From Georgfuchsia toluolica (GTDB lineage: Bacteria > Pseudomonadota > Gammaproteobacteria > Burkholderiales > Rhodocyclaceae), in assembly GCF_907163265.1 (NCBI RefSeq), contig NZ_CAJQUM010000001.1, positions 868,001-932,000 on the forward strand: DNA of 64,000 nucleotides, in the 5' to 3' direction. The position numbers and the translations under genes were made by a program. The notes below the pieces were generated by a model. The model did no database searches, was not told where the DNA came from, and worked only from the letters and a program-made list of their open reading frames with translations. Positions 43,325 through 52,439 of the stretch are shown here, one piece after another; position 1 is the first letter of the stretch, and each line of letters starts with the position of its first letter.

Positions 43325-46300
43325 TCACTGCGGAAATACAAGCTTTCCCTCGCGAAACAATCGGAGACAGGTATCGGCGACCACCGGATCGTAGATGCTG
43401 CCGCGGCCACGCTCGATCTCCTTGAGCGCGGACTCGATCCCCAGTGCCGCGCGATACGGCCGGTGCGAAGCCATTGCCTCCAACACATCCGCCACGGCCA
43501 GGATGCGCGATTCGAGCAGTATCTGTCCGTCCTTGAGCCCCTGCGGATAACCCGACCCATCAAGTTTTTCATGATGCTGGTGGACGATGTCAGCTATGGG
43601 CCAGGGAAATTCAATATCTTTCAGAATGTCATAACCCGACTGTGGATGTACCTGGATAAGTTTGAACTCAAGTGCCGTGAGCTTGCCCGGCTTGGAGAGA
43701 ATTTCTGCCGGTACCTTTATCTTGCCCAGATCGTGAATGCTGGCAGCAAGACGCATGCCATGAATGCGTTCCTCAGCCAATCCCATTTCGCGCGCAATCG
43801 CCCCCGTCAGTTCTGTGACACGCTGCTGGTGGCCGGCGGTGTACGGATCACGCGCCTCCACGGTAGCAGCGATGGCCTGGATGGACTGTTCCAGGCTTTT
43901 CCGCAGTATTTCCTGATGGTGCTCATGCTCGTAGGCATTGCGATCGCGTTCGGCGCGAGTACGCAAGGTCTCGATGCCGAAGGACAGGTCGTCGGCAAGT
44001 TCTTTCAATAGGGTGACTTCTGTTTCATTAAAGGCGTCAGGCTCTGACGCACAAATTGTCAGCGCACCTAAAATGCCTGTGGAACCCTGAAGTGGCAGCG
44101 TTGTACCGGACTGATAACCGCGCTTGAGTCCCGCCTCCCGCCATAGCGCCAAAGCAGGGTCGGTCTGGGTGTTCTGATTGACTTGGACAGCTCCGGTGCG
44201 AATGGCAGTACCGACCGGGCCGCGACCAAGCTCGGTGTCAGCCGCCCAGCTTCTTTTCGTCTCCTCCAAAAATCCTTCTTCGTGCCCATAATGGGCTACC
44301 GGGCGCACCGTCTTTTCCGGATCATGCTCCGGGAAACCGACCCATGCCATGCGGTAGCCGCCCATTTCCACGATAAGCCGGCAAACGGTATCGAGCAGCT
44401 CGGTTTCGTTTTCAGCATGTACCAGCGCCATATTGGAAGCGCTGAGCGTGCGCAGGGCGCGGTTCGCCCTTTCCAGAGACTGCTCGGCCTGCTTGCGCTC
44501 GGTAATATCCTGCGCTGTCCCGCGCAACTCTATGATCTGCCCTTGGGCATCACGCCTGGTTTCGCTACGAGCCGTGATCCAACGACGCAGTCCTTCCCTA
44601 TGGGCAAGCTCCAAATCGAGTTCGTACGGTTCTCCGGTTTGTGTGGTTCTTTTTACTGCCGCATCCAGCCGCGCCGCGCTCTCAGGCGTGTAAGCTTTCA
44701 GATGATCTTCATATCCCGGCGGATGTTGTGTCTGATCGAACCCAAAAATGCGGTAATACTCTTCGGACCAGGTAATCGTATCGGTTGCCATATCCCAATT
44801 CCAACTACCAATCTTTGCGAGACGCTGGGCTTCTTTCAAATCTTTCTCGCTTTGCTGCAACGCGGCTTGTGCAAGCTTGCGCTCAGTGATATCCCTTGCC
44901 GCGGCAAACACGCCCTTCAGCACCCCGGTCTCGCTGCGATACACCACGGCGTTGTAGAGCACGTCGGTAGTGCGACCTGAACGATTGTGGATGGTAAGCG
45001 GGTAGTCGCGCACATAACCTTGCGCCAAAACCATCTTGTAACCAGCGCGCGCCTGCTCAGGTTCGGTAAAATAATCGGCGAAATCGGTACCGATCAGTTC
45101 GGTCCGGGCAATCCCGGTAACCTCCTCGGTCATCCGGTTGACGTCCGTGATCTTGCCCTCCGGGCTGATCGTGACCAATGGATCCAGGCTCGCCTCGATC
45201 AAGCTGCGGGTATATGACGTTACATTGCGCAGTTCATTTTCAGCCTGCTTGATATCGTCGATATCGGTGCAGGTACCAAACCATTTGTAAGTCTTTCCGT
45301 GCTCGTCAAGTACAGGTACGCCGCGAATCAGCCACCAGCGATAAACCCCGTCGGCCCTGCGCAACCGGCAATCAAGGGAATAGATACCATTGCTGTTTAC
45401 CGCGTTCTGCCAGGCATCCCAGGCACGTTGCCGGTCATCGGGATGAAAGGGCTTGTTCCAGCCATGACCGTAACTTTCTGCCAGCGTAAGCCCGGTGTAC
45501 TCCACCCATTGCTGGTTGATGTAAGTGTTCCAGCCATCTGCTCGCGTAACCCAGACGATTTGCGGCATGGCCTCAGCCAGCAGTTGGAACTCTTTTTCAT
45601 TGGCAGCAATTGCTTCTTCCAGTTTCCTGCTTTCGGTGATGTCGCGCGCCGTGGCATAGGTAAAGCCATCACTCTTGTCGAAGTAGGCAGTCCACGACAG
45701 GAGAATTACCGAACCGTCCTTGCACACATAGCGATTCTCGAAATTCAGCGACGGACGAACTGCCACCTGCCGTTTCATTTCATCCGCAGTTCTCTGGCGA
45801 TCGTCCGGGTGGACAAAGTCGAGAAAAGGTTTTGTTACCAGTTCACCTTCGGAATAGCCAGTTAACAGTACCAAGGCCGGGTTTACCTGCTTGAAACAAC
45901 CGAACGGGTCAGCAATACACATCGCCTCGGTCGAAAGCGTGAAAAACCTCAAATACTGGTCCTTTTGTAGCTCCAGTAACTTGCGCTCTGCGCGACTACG
46001 AATAGTGACGATACCGAATGCCAAATCGCCTGCCAGTTCTTCGAGAAGCTGAATTTCTTCCGGGTTGAAGGCATTGGGTTCGACAGAGTAGATTGTGAGA
46101 ATGCCGAACGTATTTGCGCTCCCATCCTTAAGGGGAAGGATAATGGCGGAGCGATAACCACGCTGCAGCGCATTGTCCCGCCAGGGAGTGGCTTGGGGTT
46201 CAGTGGAAAAATCCTGTATGCAGGTGCACTGGCCGCTCCTGATGGCGGTTCCGGCGGGGCCGCGTCCGCGCTCGGTGTCGGCCCAGGTGAGCATGGCCTG

Positions 46301-47362
46301 TTCCAGATAGCCTTCCTCGACCCCAGCCCGGGCGACGGAGCGTATGGTCTTGGCCTCATCGCGTTCCGCATATCCCACCCAAGCCATGCGATAGCCGGCC
46401 TCGTCGCAGACGATGCGGCAGATGTCGTTCAAGAGGGTCTGTTCGTCAGTGGCGCGCATCAAGGTCTGGTTGCAATTGCTGATCGCCCGCAGTTCCCGAT
46501 TCATCTTATGCTGCGCTTCGCTATTGTTGGCAATCTCTTCAGCCATTCGGTCAAACGATTGCGCGAGTCGAGAAACCTCATCGTTGCCAGGCAACATGGC
46601 CCGCGCGTTCATGTTGCCGCTCCCGAACTCGCTGACAACGCCATCTACATGCTTGAGCGGACGCATCACCAGACGCTGCATCAGCATGCCGAGCAGCAAC
46701 AGCAGTGCCAGGTAGCCACCAGCCCTCAGTCCGTACTGTTGATAGAAGCTATGGAGCGCCTTCGCGCGCAATTCATCCTGCGGCAATTTGATGCTCATCA
46801 CTCCGCGCAGATCACCCGATTTGTAACCATACGCTGTCTTGTAGCTGTCTCTAATCGAAGCCGGAGCCGCGGTACGGTCACCGTGACATTTCAAGCAATA
46901 GGCCTCCGTCCAGATAGGAGCAGCGTAGTGGTAGTAACTACGCCCTTGCGCATCGCGAATGTCAGTGATTAATTCCTTGGCAGACGGATTCTTGCGAAAC
47001 CAGTCCATCGCCGCCAATTCGGCGGCGTCGGCTTGATTGGCAGGATTGCGCGGCTGGTCGGATACGTTGTTAAAGCTCAAGCCGGTATCAATCCATTCCG
47101 GAAACTGGGCCGAAATTTTCGACATGGTATGCGCGGGAAGGAAGCCAATCGTTTGGTCGCTTACAGGAAGTCCGCTGGCCAGAAACTGCTGGTGATAAAC
47201 CTGCCGGGTCGCCATGAGGATTGCATGTATGGTCCGTGCCTCATTATCAAGACGCTCGTGAAGCACGTCCTCAATATGGTGGTATCCGACAAACAGATCC
47301 AACGTCATGATTGAAACGATTACAACGCTGACTCCCAGCCAGATTTTCTGCGCCAATTTCAC
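43325..47362 (-). CDS. Multidomain HD-GYP sensor with periplasmic c-type heme domain
   Basis: A 1345-residue membrane protein. The first membrane helix is at about 8-27. A periplasmic DUF3365/Tll0287-like domain (about 35-200) contains C156-L-K-C-H160, a c-type heme motif. The second helix is at about 208-228, then HAMP (about 229-285), GAF (about 300-455), four PAS domains (about 465-980), a second GAF (about 990-1145) and HD-GYP (about 1155-1340) with H-D-L-G-K-I-K and H-H-E-K-L-D-G-S-G-Y-P. The HD-GYP domain should hydrolyse c-di-GMP to GMP or pGpG. The two GAF domains are alike (both have R-G-x-x-G-T-A-I-R) and probably arose by duplication. Input is likely redox, NO or another heme ligand; this is inference. 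Confidence 0.9.
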   Translation of the reverse strand: MKLAQKIWLGVSVVIVSIMTLDLFVGYHHIEDVLHERLDNEARTIHAILMATRQVYHQQFLASGLPVSDQTIGFLPAHTMSKISAQFPEWIDTGLSFNNVSDQPRNPANQADAAELAAMDWFRKNPSAKELITDIRDAQGRSYYHYAAPIWTEAYCLKCHGDRTAAPASIRDSYKTAYGYKSGDLRGVMSIKLPQDELRAKALHSFYQQYGLRAGGYLALLLLLGMLMQRLVMRPLKHVDGVVSEFGSGNMNARAMLPGNDEVSRLAQSFDRMAEEIANNSEAQHKMNRELRAISNCNQTLMRATDEQTLLNDICRIVCDEAGYRMAWVGYAERDEAKTIRSVARAGVEEGYLEQAMLTWADTERGRGPAGTAIRSGQCTCIQDFSTEPQATPWRDNALQRGYRSAIILPLKDGSANTFGILTIYSVEPNAFNPEEIQLLEELAGDLAFGIVTIRSRAERKLLELQKDQYLRFFTLSTEAMCIADPFGCFKQVNPALVLLTGYSEGELVTKPFLDFVHPDDRQRTADEMKRQVAVRPSLNFENRYVCKDGSVILLSWTAYFDKSDGFTYATARDITESRKLEEAIAANEKEFQLLAEAMPQIVWVTRADGWNTYINQQWVEYTGLTLAESYGHGWNKPFHPDDRQRAWDAWQNAVNSNGIYSLDCRLRRADGVYRWWLIRGVPVLDEHGKTYKWFGTCTDIDDIKQAENELRNVTSYTRSLIEASLDPLVTISPEGKITDVNRMTEEVTGIARTELIGTDFADYFTEPEQARAGYKMVLAQGYVRDYPLTIHNRSGRTTDVLYNAVVYRSETGVLKGVFAAARDITERKLAQAALQQSEKDLKEAQRLAKIGSWNWDMATDTITWSEEYYRIFGFDQTQHPPGYEDHLKAYTPESAARLDAAVKRTTQTGEPYELDLELAHREGLRRWITARSETRRDAQGQIIELRGTAQDITERKQAEQSLERANRALRTLSASNMALVHAENETELLDTVCRLIVEMGGYRMAWVGFPEHDPEKTVRPVAHYGHEEGFLEETKRSWAADTELGRGPVGTAIRTGAVQVNQNTQTDPALALWREAGLKRGYQSGTTLPLQGSTGILGALTICASEPDAFNETEVTLLKELADDLSFGIETLRTRAERDRNAYEHEHHQEILRKSLEQSIQAIAATVEARDPYTAGHQQRVTELTGAIAREMGLAEERIHGMRLAASIHDLGKIKVPAEILSKPGKLTALEFKLIQVHPQSGYDILKDIEFPWPIADIVHQHHEKLDGSGYPQGLKDGQILLESRILAVADVLEAMASHRPYRAALGIESALKEIERGRGSIYDPVVADTCLRLFREGKLVFPQ

Positions 47363-47601
47363 CGGTCTGACACCTTTTTTCGAAATATAAAAATTGTCTC
47401 AGCTACTATAATTTACGAATAATATGCTCAATTCCAGTCAACCCGTCTGGCTTCGATCAGTTTAACAAGTACTCATCGACCTTGAAGCTTGAAGCGTAAA
47501 TTCCAGCCTGATTTCTTGTTGAATCGACAACATGCGATATAACTATAAAACAGCCTGGAAATGTTGGTTTGTGTTTACTGCATTTCCCATGAGGAAAACC
47601 A

Positions 47602-48108
47602 ATGAACCAGCGTAATGCCAATGCAAACGAATCCTTTGAAACTCATTTCCTCGATGAAACCGGATTCCGCACCGCCCTGGACACGGTTATCGCTGTAGCC
47701 AATCGCGAAATACGGATTGTCGACGACAGGCTGGAGCGGATGCGGCTCGACGATGCAGCGCGCGCCGAATCACTGGCGCAGTTTCTCGCGGCTGCGCCGA
47801 TGCGCCGCCTCCATATCATCCTGCACGATCCGCAATATGCCGAAACCCGTTCCCCGCGCCTGCACGCGCTGATCCGCCGATTTCCGAATTCGATCGAGGT
47901 GCGCGAATCGTCGGCCGAATTCAAGCATGTCGCCGACTGTTTCCTGCTCGCCGACGGAATACATGGCGCGATCCGCTTTCATCGTAACCATGCGCGCGGA
48001 AAAATGCTGCGGAATGCCGCTGATGGGATTCATCCGTGGTGGCAGCGTTTCGAAGAACTCTGGCGTAGCGCGACACCCTGTCTTGCGCCAACGCAAATTG
48101 GTTTGTAA
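47602..48108 (+). CDS. Conserved hypothetical protein
   Basis: A 168-residue soluble protein with AGGAAAA upstream of the ATG. It reads E-T-H-F-L-D-E-T-G-F-R-T-A-L near the start, R-E-I-R-I-V-D-D-R-L at about 35, R-R-L-H-I-I-L-H-D-P at about 67 and H-P-W-W-Q-R-F-E-E-L-W near the end. The strand-turn pattern resembles a single phospholipase-D-like domain that lacks the catalytic HKD motif, but I cannot name the family. It lies between the HD-GYP gene (divergent) and the broken EAL gene. Upstream, 47363-47601 is an AT-rich promoter region for both. Confidence 0.65.
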   Translation: MNQRNANANESFETHFLDETGFRTALDTVIAVANREIRIVDDRLERMRLDDAARAESLAQFLAAAPMRRLHIILHDPQYAETRSPRLHALIRRFPNSIEVRESSAEFKHVADCFLLADGIHGAIRFHRNHARGKMLRNAADGIHPWWQRFEELWRSATPCLAPTQIGL

Positions 48109-48176
48109 TTTTTTGCCAGAACTTGCAACCTGACGTTACATTCATAACGTTTAATTTCAGTCTGGAAAGGGCGATC

Positions 48177-49403
48177 GTGCTGCGCAGAAGCGCATTCTTC
48201 AAAACCGTCGGTCCATATGTGGCGGCGCTGGCTGTGATGATCCTTGCGGCGCTGCTGGTCGCAACAATTTACTTCACTCGATTCGACCTGCTCTGGACCG
48301 CGTTTCTGACAGGCGTTTTGGTGGCAGCAATACTCAGCATGGTCAGCCGGTCATCCAAGGCGGAATGGATTATCGTCCGCCGCGAAGCGAAGATTAGCTT
48401 GTTGCAGGAAAAGCTGGCCCGCGAAATACGCTTGTGGCATGAGCTGGAGCTAAAACTTGCTGCCAGCATCGAACTACAAAAGGCCAATACGGGTACGCCA
48501 GTGAAATACGGGTACGCCAGTGACTGTGACGGAAATTACCGTTGCTTCGGCAGTTGATACCAGTGCGCATGACATATCAGCAACCGATACCAGCGCACAG
48601 GACATGTATGTCCAATCCCTGTCCGAGGGGGTGGCAGGGCCGGATGATGCCGTTAATCATATTCTGTCCGCCATCCAGAACGATGAATTCCGCCTCTATT
48701 GCCAGCCCATTACGCCGCTCTCGACACTTGCCGCACAAGGTGGCCATTATGAAGTGCTGATCTGCCTGCACGAGGAAGAAGAAGACATGATGCCGCCCGG
48801 CGCCTTCTTCCCCCTGGTCGAGAAATACGGCCTGATGCCGCACCTCGACCGCTGGGTTGTACAGCATGTCATCAAATGGCTGTCCTTGCGCCCTCCTCCT
48901 GCGCCGTTGCGAAATGGAAGTGGCTCGGCTTTTTTATCAATCTTGCCACCGCATCGCTCGGCGATCGGAAGTTCCCGGAGTTTGTTCGCGACCTGCTGCA
49001 TCAACACAAGGTTCCTGCCTGGAAGCTGTGCTTTGAAATCACCGAAATCGATCTGTTCCTGTTACACGATGAAGTCATTCTGTTCGCGAAAGAAATGCGT
49101 GATAGCGGCTGCAAGGTCGCCGTCAGCGATTTTGGCGGGAGAGGTGTGTCGTTCGAACCGCTCTACAATATCCGCGCGGATTTTCTCAAGGTCGACGGCA
49201 GCATCATTCTGGATATCCTGCGCGATCCTGCCGATCAGGCGCAAGTCACCGCCATTTCCAGAGTGGCAAAAACCATCGGCATCAAAACCATTGCCGAAAT
49301 GGTCGAAAGCGATGCCTGCGTGGCGAAACTGTCCGAGATCAGTATCGACTATGCCCAGGGGTTCGGCATTTCTATGCCGGCGGCGCTGGATGGCCTTGAC
49401 TGA
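48177..49403 (+). pseudogene. Membrane-anchored EAL-domain protein, broken by a 19-bp duplication and a second frameshift
   Basis: The gene begins at GTG 48177 after GGAAAGGG. It encodes two membrane helices, then a coiled coil, then an EAL domain. At 48486-48523 a perfect 19-bp tandem duplication shifts the frame; removing one copy joins the membrane part to T-V-T-E-I-T-V-A-S and the EAL domain in one frame. A second shift of one base at about 48885-48925 moves the rest (F-F-I-N-L-A-T, C-F-E-I-T-E, F-L-K-V-D-G-S, I-A-E-M-V-E-S) back into the original frame. The EAL triplet reads E-V-L and the D-D-F motif S-D-F. It is a paralogue of the protein at 19519-20838. As sequenced it is a pseudogene. 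Confidence 0.82.
48486..48523 (+). repeat. Perfect 19-bp tandem duplication
   Basis: AATACGGGTACGCCAGTGA occurs twice back to back (48486-48504 and 48505-48523) inside the EAL gene. Nineteen is not a multiple of three, so it breaks the frame. It could be a recent replication slippage event or a reversible phase-variation switch. Confidence 0.95.
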
Positions 49404-49411
49404 GGCCGCCG

Positions 49412-50695
49412 TCAAATCATGCCGAACGCATGCGGTAGCCACAATGACAGTGGCGGCCAGTAAGTCACCAGAACAAGAAACACCAGCATCGTCAACAGCC
49501 ACGGCCAGACCGCAACCGTCAGTTCTGTGATCCCCATCTTGGTGATGCCCGAGGCCACATACAGATTCAGGCCCACCGGCGGATGGCACATACCGACCTC
49601 CATGTTGACCGTCATCATGATGCCGAAGTGCACCGGATCGATGCCCAGTTTGCTGGCAACGGGAAACAGGATGGGGGCCATAATCAGCACGATCGACGAT
49701 GGCTCCATCACGTTGCCGGCCATGAGCAGCAGCAGATTCACTGCGAGCAGGAATATGACCGAGCCGAAGCCCATGTCGAGCAGCCATTGGGCGAGATGCT
49801 GCGGGATGTTCTCGTTGGCCATGATGAAGGAAAACAGCACGGCATTGGTGATGATATAGAGCAGCATCGCCGACATGTTGGCCGAGTCGAGCAGTACCTT
49901 TGGTACCTTTTTCAGGCTCAGATCCTTGTATACGAAAACGGCCACGATAAAGGCATAGACGGCGGCCATCGCTGCCGCCTCGGTGGGTGTGAAGATGCCG
50001 GTGTAGATGCCGCCCATGACCACGACGATCAGGAACAGCCCCCAGAACGAGTCCTTGAAGGCGAGGAATCGTTCACGCCAACTCGCGGTCGGCAGACGCG
50101 GGTAATTGTTCTTGCGCGCCCGCCACCAGGTTGTCAGGCCAAGCATGGTGGCCAGCACCAGGCCCGGCATCACCCCGGCCAGGAACAGTGCGCCAACCGA
50201 GGTGTTGGTCGCCACGGCATACATCACCATCACGATGGAGGGCGGTATCAGGATGCCCAATGCACCCGAGGTGGTGATGATGCCGGCGCCAAAGCGCTTG
50301 GGAAATCCCGCATTGATCATTGCCGGCATCAATATGGAACCGATCGCGATCACCGTCGCCGGGCTGGAACCCGAAATCGCCGCGAACAGGGCGCAGGCCA
50401 CCACGCCGGCGAGACCGAGTCCGCCATGCCAGTGCCCGACCATGGCCGTGGCAAAACGGATCATGCGTCGCGCCACGCCACCGTGGGTGAGGAAGTTGCC
50501 GGCCAGGATGAAGAACGGAATCGCCATGATCTCGAACTTCTCGATGCCGGTGAACAGCTTCAGCGCCACCGATTCGATGGGCACATTGGTCATGGTGAAC
50601 AGGAAGGTCAGCACCGTCAGGCCAAGCGAAATCGAGATCGGCATGCCGGTAAGCATGAGCGCTATGAGCAGAACGAAAATGATCAGCGAGTTCAT
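49412..50695 (-). CDS. dctM: TRAP transporter large permease DctM
   Basis: A 427-residue inner-membrane protein with about 12 hydrophobic segments, of the DctM/SiaM family. Typical blocks are L-M-L-T-G-M-P-I-S-I-S-L-G near the N-terminus, G-S-S-P-A-T-V-I-A-I-G and a late G-M-C-H-P-P-V-G-L-N-L-Y motif. With DctQ it moves the ligand bound by DctP using a sodium or proton gradient. The start overlaps dctQ by ATGA. It converges on the broken EAL gene. Confidence 0.95.
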   Translation of the reverse strand: MNSLIIFVLLIALMLTGMPISISLGLTVLTFLFTMTNVPIESVALKLFTGIEKFEIMAIPFFILAGNFLTHGGVARRMIRFATAMVGHWHGGLGLAGVVACALFAAISGSSPATVIAIGSILMPAMINAGFPKRFGAGIITTSGALGILIPPSIVMVMYAVATNTSVGALFLAGVMPGLVLATMLGLTTWWRARKNNYPRLPTASWRERFLAFKDSFWGLFLIVVVMGGIYTGIFTPTEAAAMAAVYAFIVAVFVYKDLSLKKVPKVLLDSANMSAMLLYIITNAVLFSFIMANENIPQHLAQWLLDMGFGSVIFLLAVNLLLLMAGNVMEPSSIVLIMAPILFPVASKLGIDPVHFGIMMTVNMEVGMCHPPVGLNLYVASGITKMGITELTVAVWPWLLTMLVFLVLVTYWPPLSLWLPHAFGMI

Positions 50696-51306
50696 TTCGC
50701 ACCCCCCTTGCCATTGGTATGGGGATGCAGGTTGTCGTCGAGGTTGTAGGGCGCGATGTCAACCGGGTCTTCAATGCCCTCCACATGGCCGTGATCGTGG
50801 TGCGGCAGATTGCCGGTCTTGAGAAAACTCGCCGCCACTTGCAGGAAGCGAAAACACATCAGAGAAGAACCACAGGGAATCGCGAGATAGACCATCCACA
50901 TTGGCAGTTCAAGGTCTGCCGAGGTCTGCTCGGTATGGCCGATCGCCCAGACAAAATGCGCGCCCAGCGCAGCCACGGTGCCGGTAAACAAGGCACCGGC
51001 CAGCAAACCAAACAGGATAAAATATTTTCGTCGGGCCGGACTGAGGCGGTTGATCAGGACATCAACTCCGACGTGAATTCCAGTACGCACGCCATACGCC
51101 GCGCCGAACTTGGCCATCCAGACGAACATGTAGATGCAGAGTTCCTGCGCCCAGGAAAGATTGATCTGCAACAGCGCGTCCTGCAAGGCCGGCCAGGGAA
51201 TACCCGACAGATAACGATGCACGACGGCGACGAAGATGAGCAAGGTCGCCGCGGCCATCAACAGGCCGATCAACCACTCCTCCAGATGATCCAGCATTTT
51301 CAGCAT
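50692..51306 (-). CDS. dctQ: TRAP transporter small permease DctQ
   Basis: A 204-residue protein with four membrane helices and the DctQ motif W-A-Q-E-L-C-I-Y-M-F-V-W near residue 53, followed by G-A-A-Y-G-V-R-T-G-I-H-V-G-V-D. A His-rich hydrophilic C-terminal tail (about 165-204) is longer than usual. It pairs with DctM as the membrane part of a TRAP transporter. A hairpin terminator separates it from dctP upstream. Confidence 0.93.
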   Translation of the reverse strand: MLKMLDHLEEWLIGLLMAAATLLIFVAVVHRYLSGIPWPALQDALLQINLSWAQELCIYMFVWMAKFGAAYGVRTGIHVGVDVLINRLSPARRKYFILFGLLAGALFTGTVAALGAHFVWAIGHTEQTSADLELPMWMVYLAIPCGSSLMCFRFLQVAASFLKTGNLPHHDHGHVEGIEDPVDIAPYNLDDNLHPHTNGKGGAK

Positions 51307-51322
51307 GTGCTCTCCGCTGAAA

Positions 51323-51347
51323 CGAAAAGGCCGCCAAAAGGCGGCCT
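51323..51347 (-). terminator. Intra-operon attenuating terminator between dctP and dctQ
   Basis: On the coding strand the sequence GGCCGCC-TTTT-GGCGGCC is followed by TTTTCGTTT. This 7-bp stem lies directly after the dctP stop and before dctQ. It probably lets most transcripts end after the binding protein, giving more DctP than permease. Confidence 0.75.
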
Positions 51348-51354
51348 GCGGGAT

Positions 51355-52359
51355 TTACAGCTTGGCGGGATTGAATCCCGTCTCTTTGTAGATCGACTGC
51401 AACAGATCCTTGCCGACGCGGCTCCCGGAATCCTGATGCACCTTGATCAGCGCCTTCTTCCAGGCTTTCTTTTCTTCCGGCATCAAGACAATGACCTGGG
51501 TCTTGCCGCTTTTCCTCACCGCTTCCAGCGCCGTGGAATTCTCGACCGCCGCAATCGCGTTGGCGTAACGGGTAGCGTCTTTCATCGCGTCCTGGAGCTG
51601 CGCGCGAATGTCCGGCGGCAACTCTTCCCAGAATTGCTTGTTGACGATCACGGCATAACCGAGATAGCCATGATCGGAGAGGATCAGGTACTTCTGTACC
51701 TCGTGCATCTTCTGGGTATAGAAGTTGGATGCCGGATTCTCGGTACCATCGACGACGCCGGTCTGCAGTGCCTGATAGACCTCGGAGAAAGCCATTACCT
51801 GCGGCGTGGCGCCAAGCGCCCGCATTTGCGCATCCAGTACCTTCGAAGACTGAATGCGCAGCTTCAGGCCACGAAAATCCGCCGGCATGTGCAGCGGTTT
51901 GTTGGCGCTCATCTGCTTGAAGCCGTTATCCCAGAAAGCGAGACCAACAATCCCCTTGCTGTCGAGTTTCTTCAGCAGCCCCTGCCCGATAGCCCCCTCC
52001 GTCACACGGTGCAACGCAGCGTAATCGTCGAAGAGATACGGCAGATCGAATACTTCGAATTCCTTGGCGCCGAGCGGGCCGAATTTCGCCAGCGAGGGTG
52101 CCAGCATCTGCACCGAGCCAAGTTGCAAGGCTTCCAGTTCCTCCTTGTCCTTGTAAAGCTGGCTATTGGGGTAGACCTCGACCCGGACACGGCCTTTGGT
52201 CTTTTCTTCCGCAAGCCTCTTGAAATAAACGGCTGCTTTGCCCTTGGGGGTATCGACCGCCACGACATGGCTGAACTTGATGATGATGGGTTGATCCGCA
52301 TAGGCGGCAAACGACAGACAGGCGGTGATGAAAGTGGCGACAAAGGCATATAGCTTCAT
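51355..52359 (-). CDS. dctP: TRAP transporter substrate-binding protein DctP
   Basis: A 334-residue periplasmic binding protein with a signal peptide ending in A-Y-A-D near residue 22. It has the DctP pattern: I-K-F-S-H-V-V-A, then V-E-V-Y-P-N-S-Q-L-Y, L-K-L-R-I-Q-S-S (the Arg that binds a ligand carboxylate) and V-V-D-G-T-E-N-P. The sequence is close to C4-dicarboxylate binders, so malate, succinate or fumarate is a reasonable guess. GAGGA precedes the ATG. It lies downstream of hom on the same strand with 80 bases between. Confidence 0.93.
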   Translation of the reverse strand: MKLYAFVATFITACLSFAAYADQPIIIKFSHVVAVDTPKGKAAVYFKRLAEEKTKGRVRVEVYPNSQLYKDKEELEALQLGSVQMLAPSLAKFGPLGAKEFEVFDLPYLFDDYAALHRVTEGAIGQGLLKKLDSKGIVGLAFWDNGFKQMSANKPLHMPADFRGLKLRIQSSKVLDAQMRALGATPQVMAFSEVYQALQTGVVDGTENPASNFYTQKMHEVQKYLILSDHGYLGYAVIVNKQFWEELPPDIRAQLQDAMKDATRYANAIAAVENSTALEAVRKSGKTQVIVLMPEEKKAWKKALIKVHQDSGSRVGKDLLQSIYKETGFNPAKL

Positions 52360-52439
52360 GGCATTCCTCTTCAGAGTTCCCATTCGCGGCATTGTCGCCG
52401 GACAATCCGGCTGCTATGCCAAAATACTATAAGACTAGA

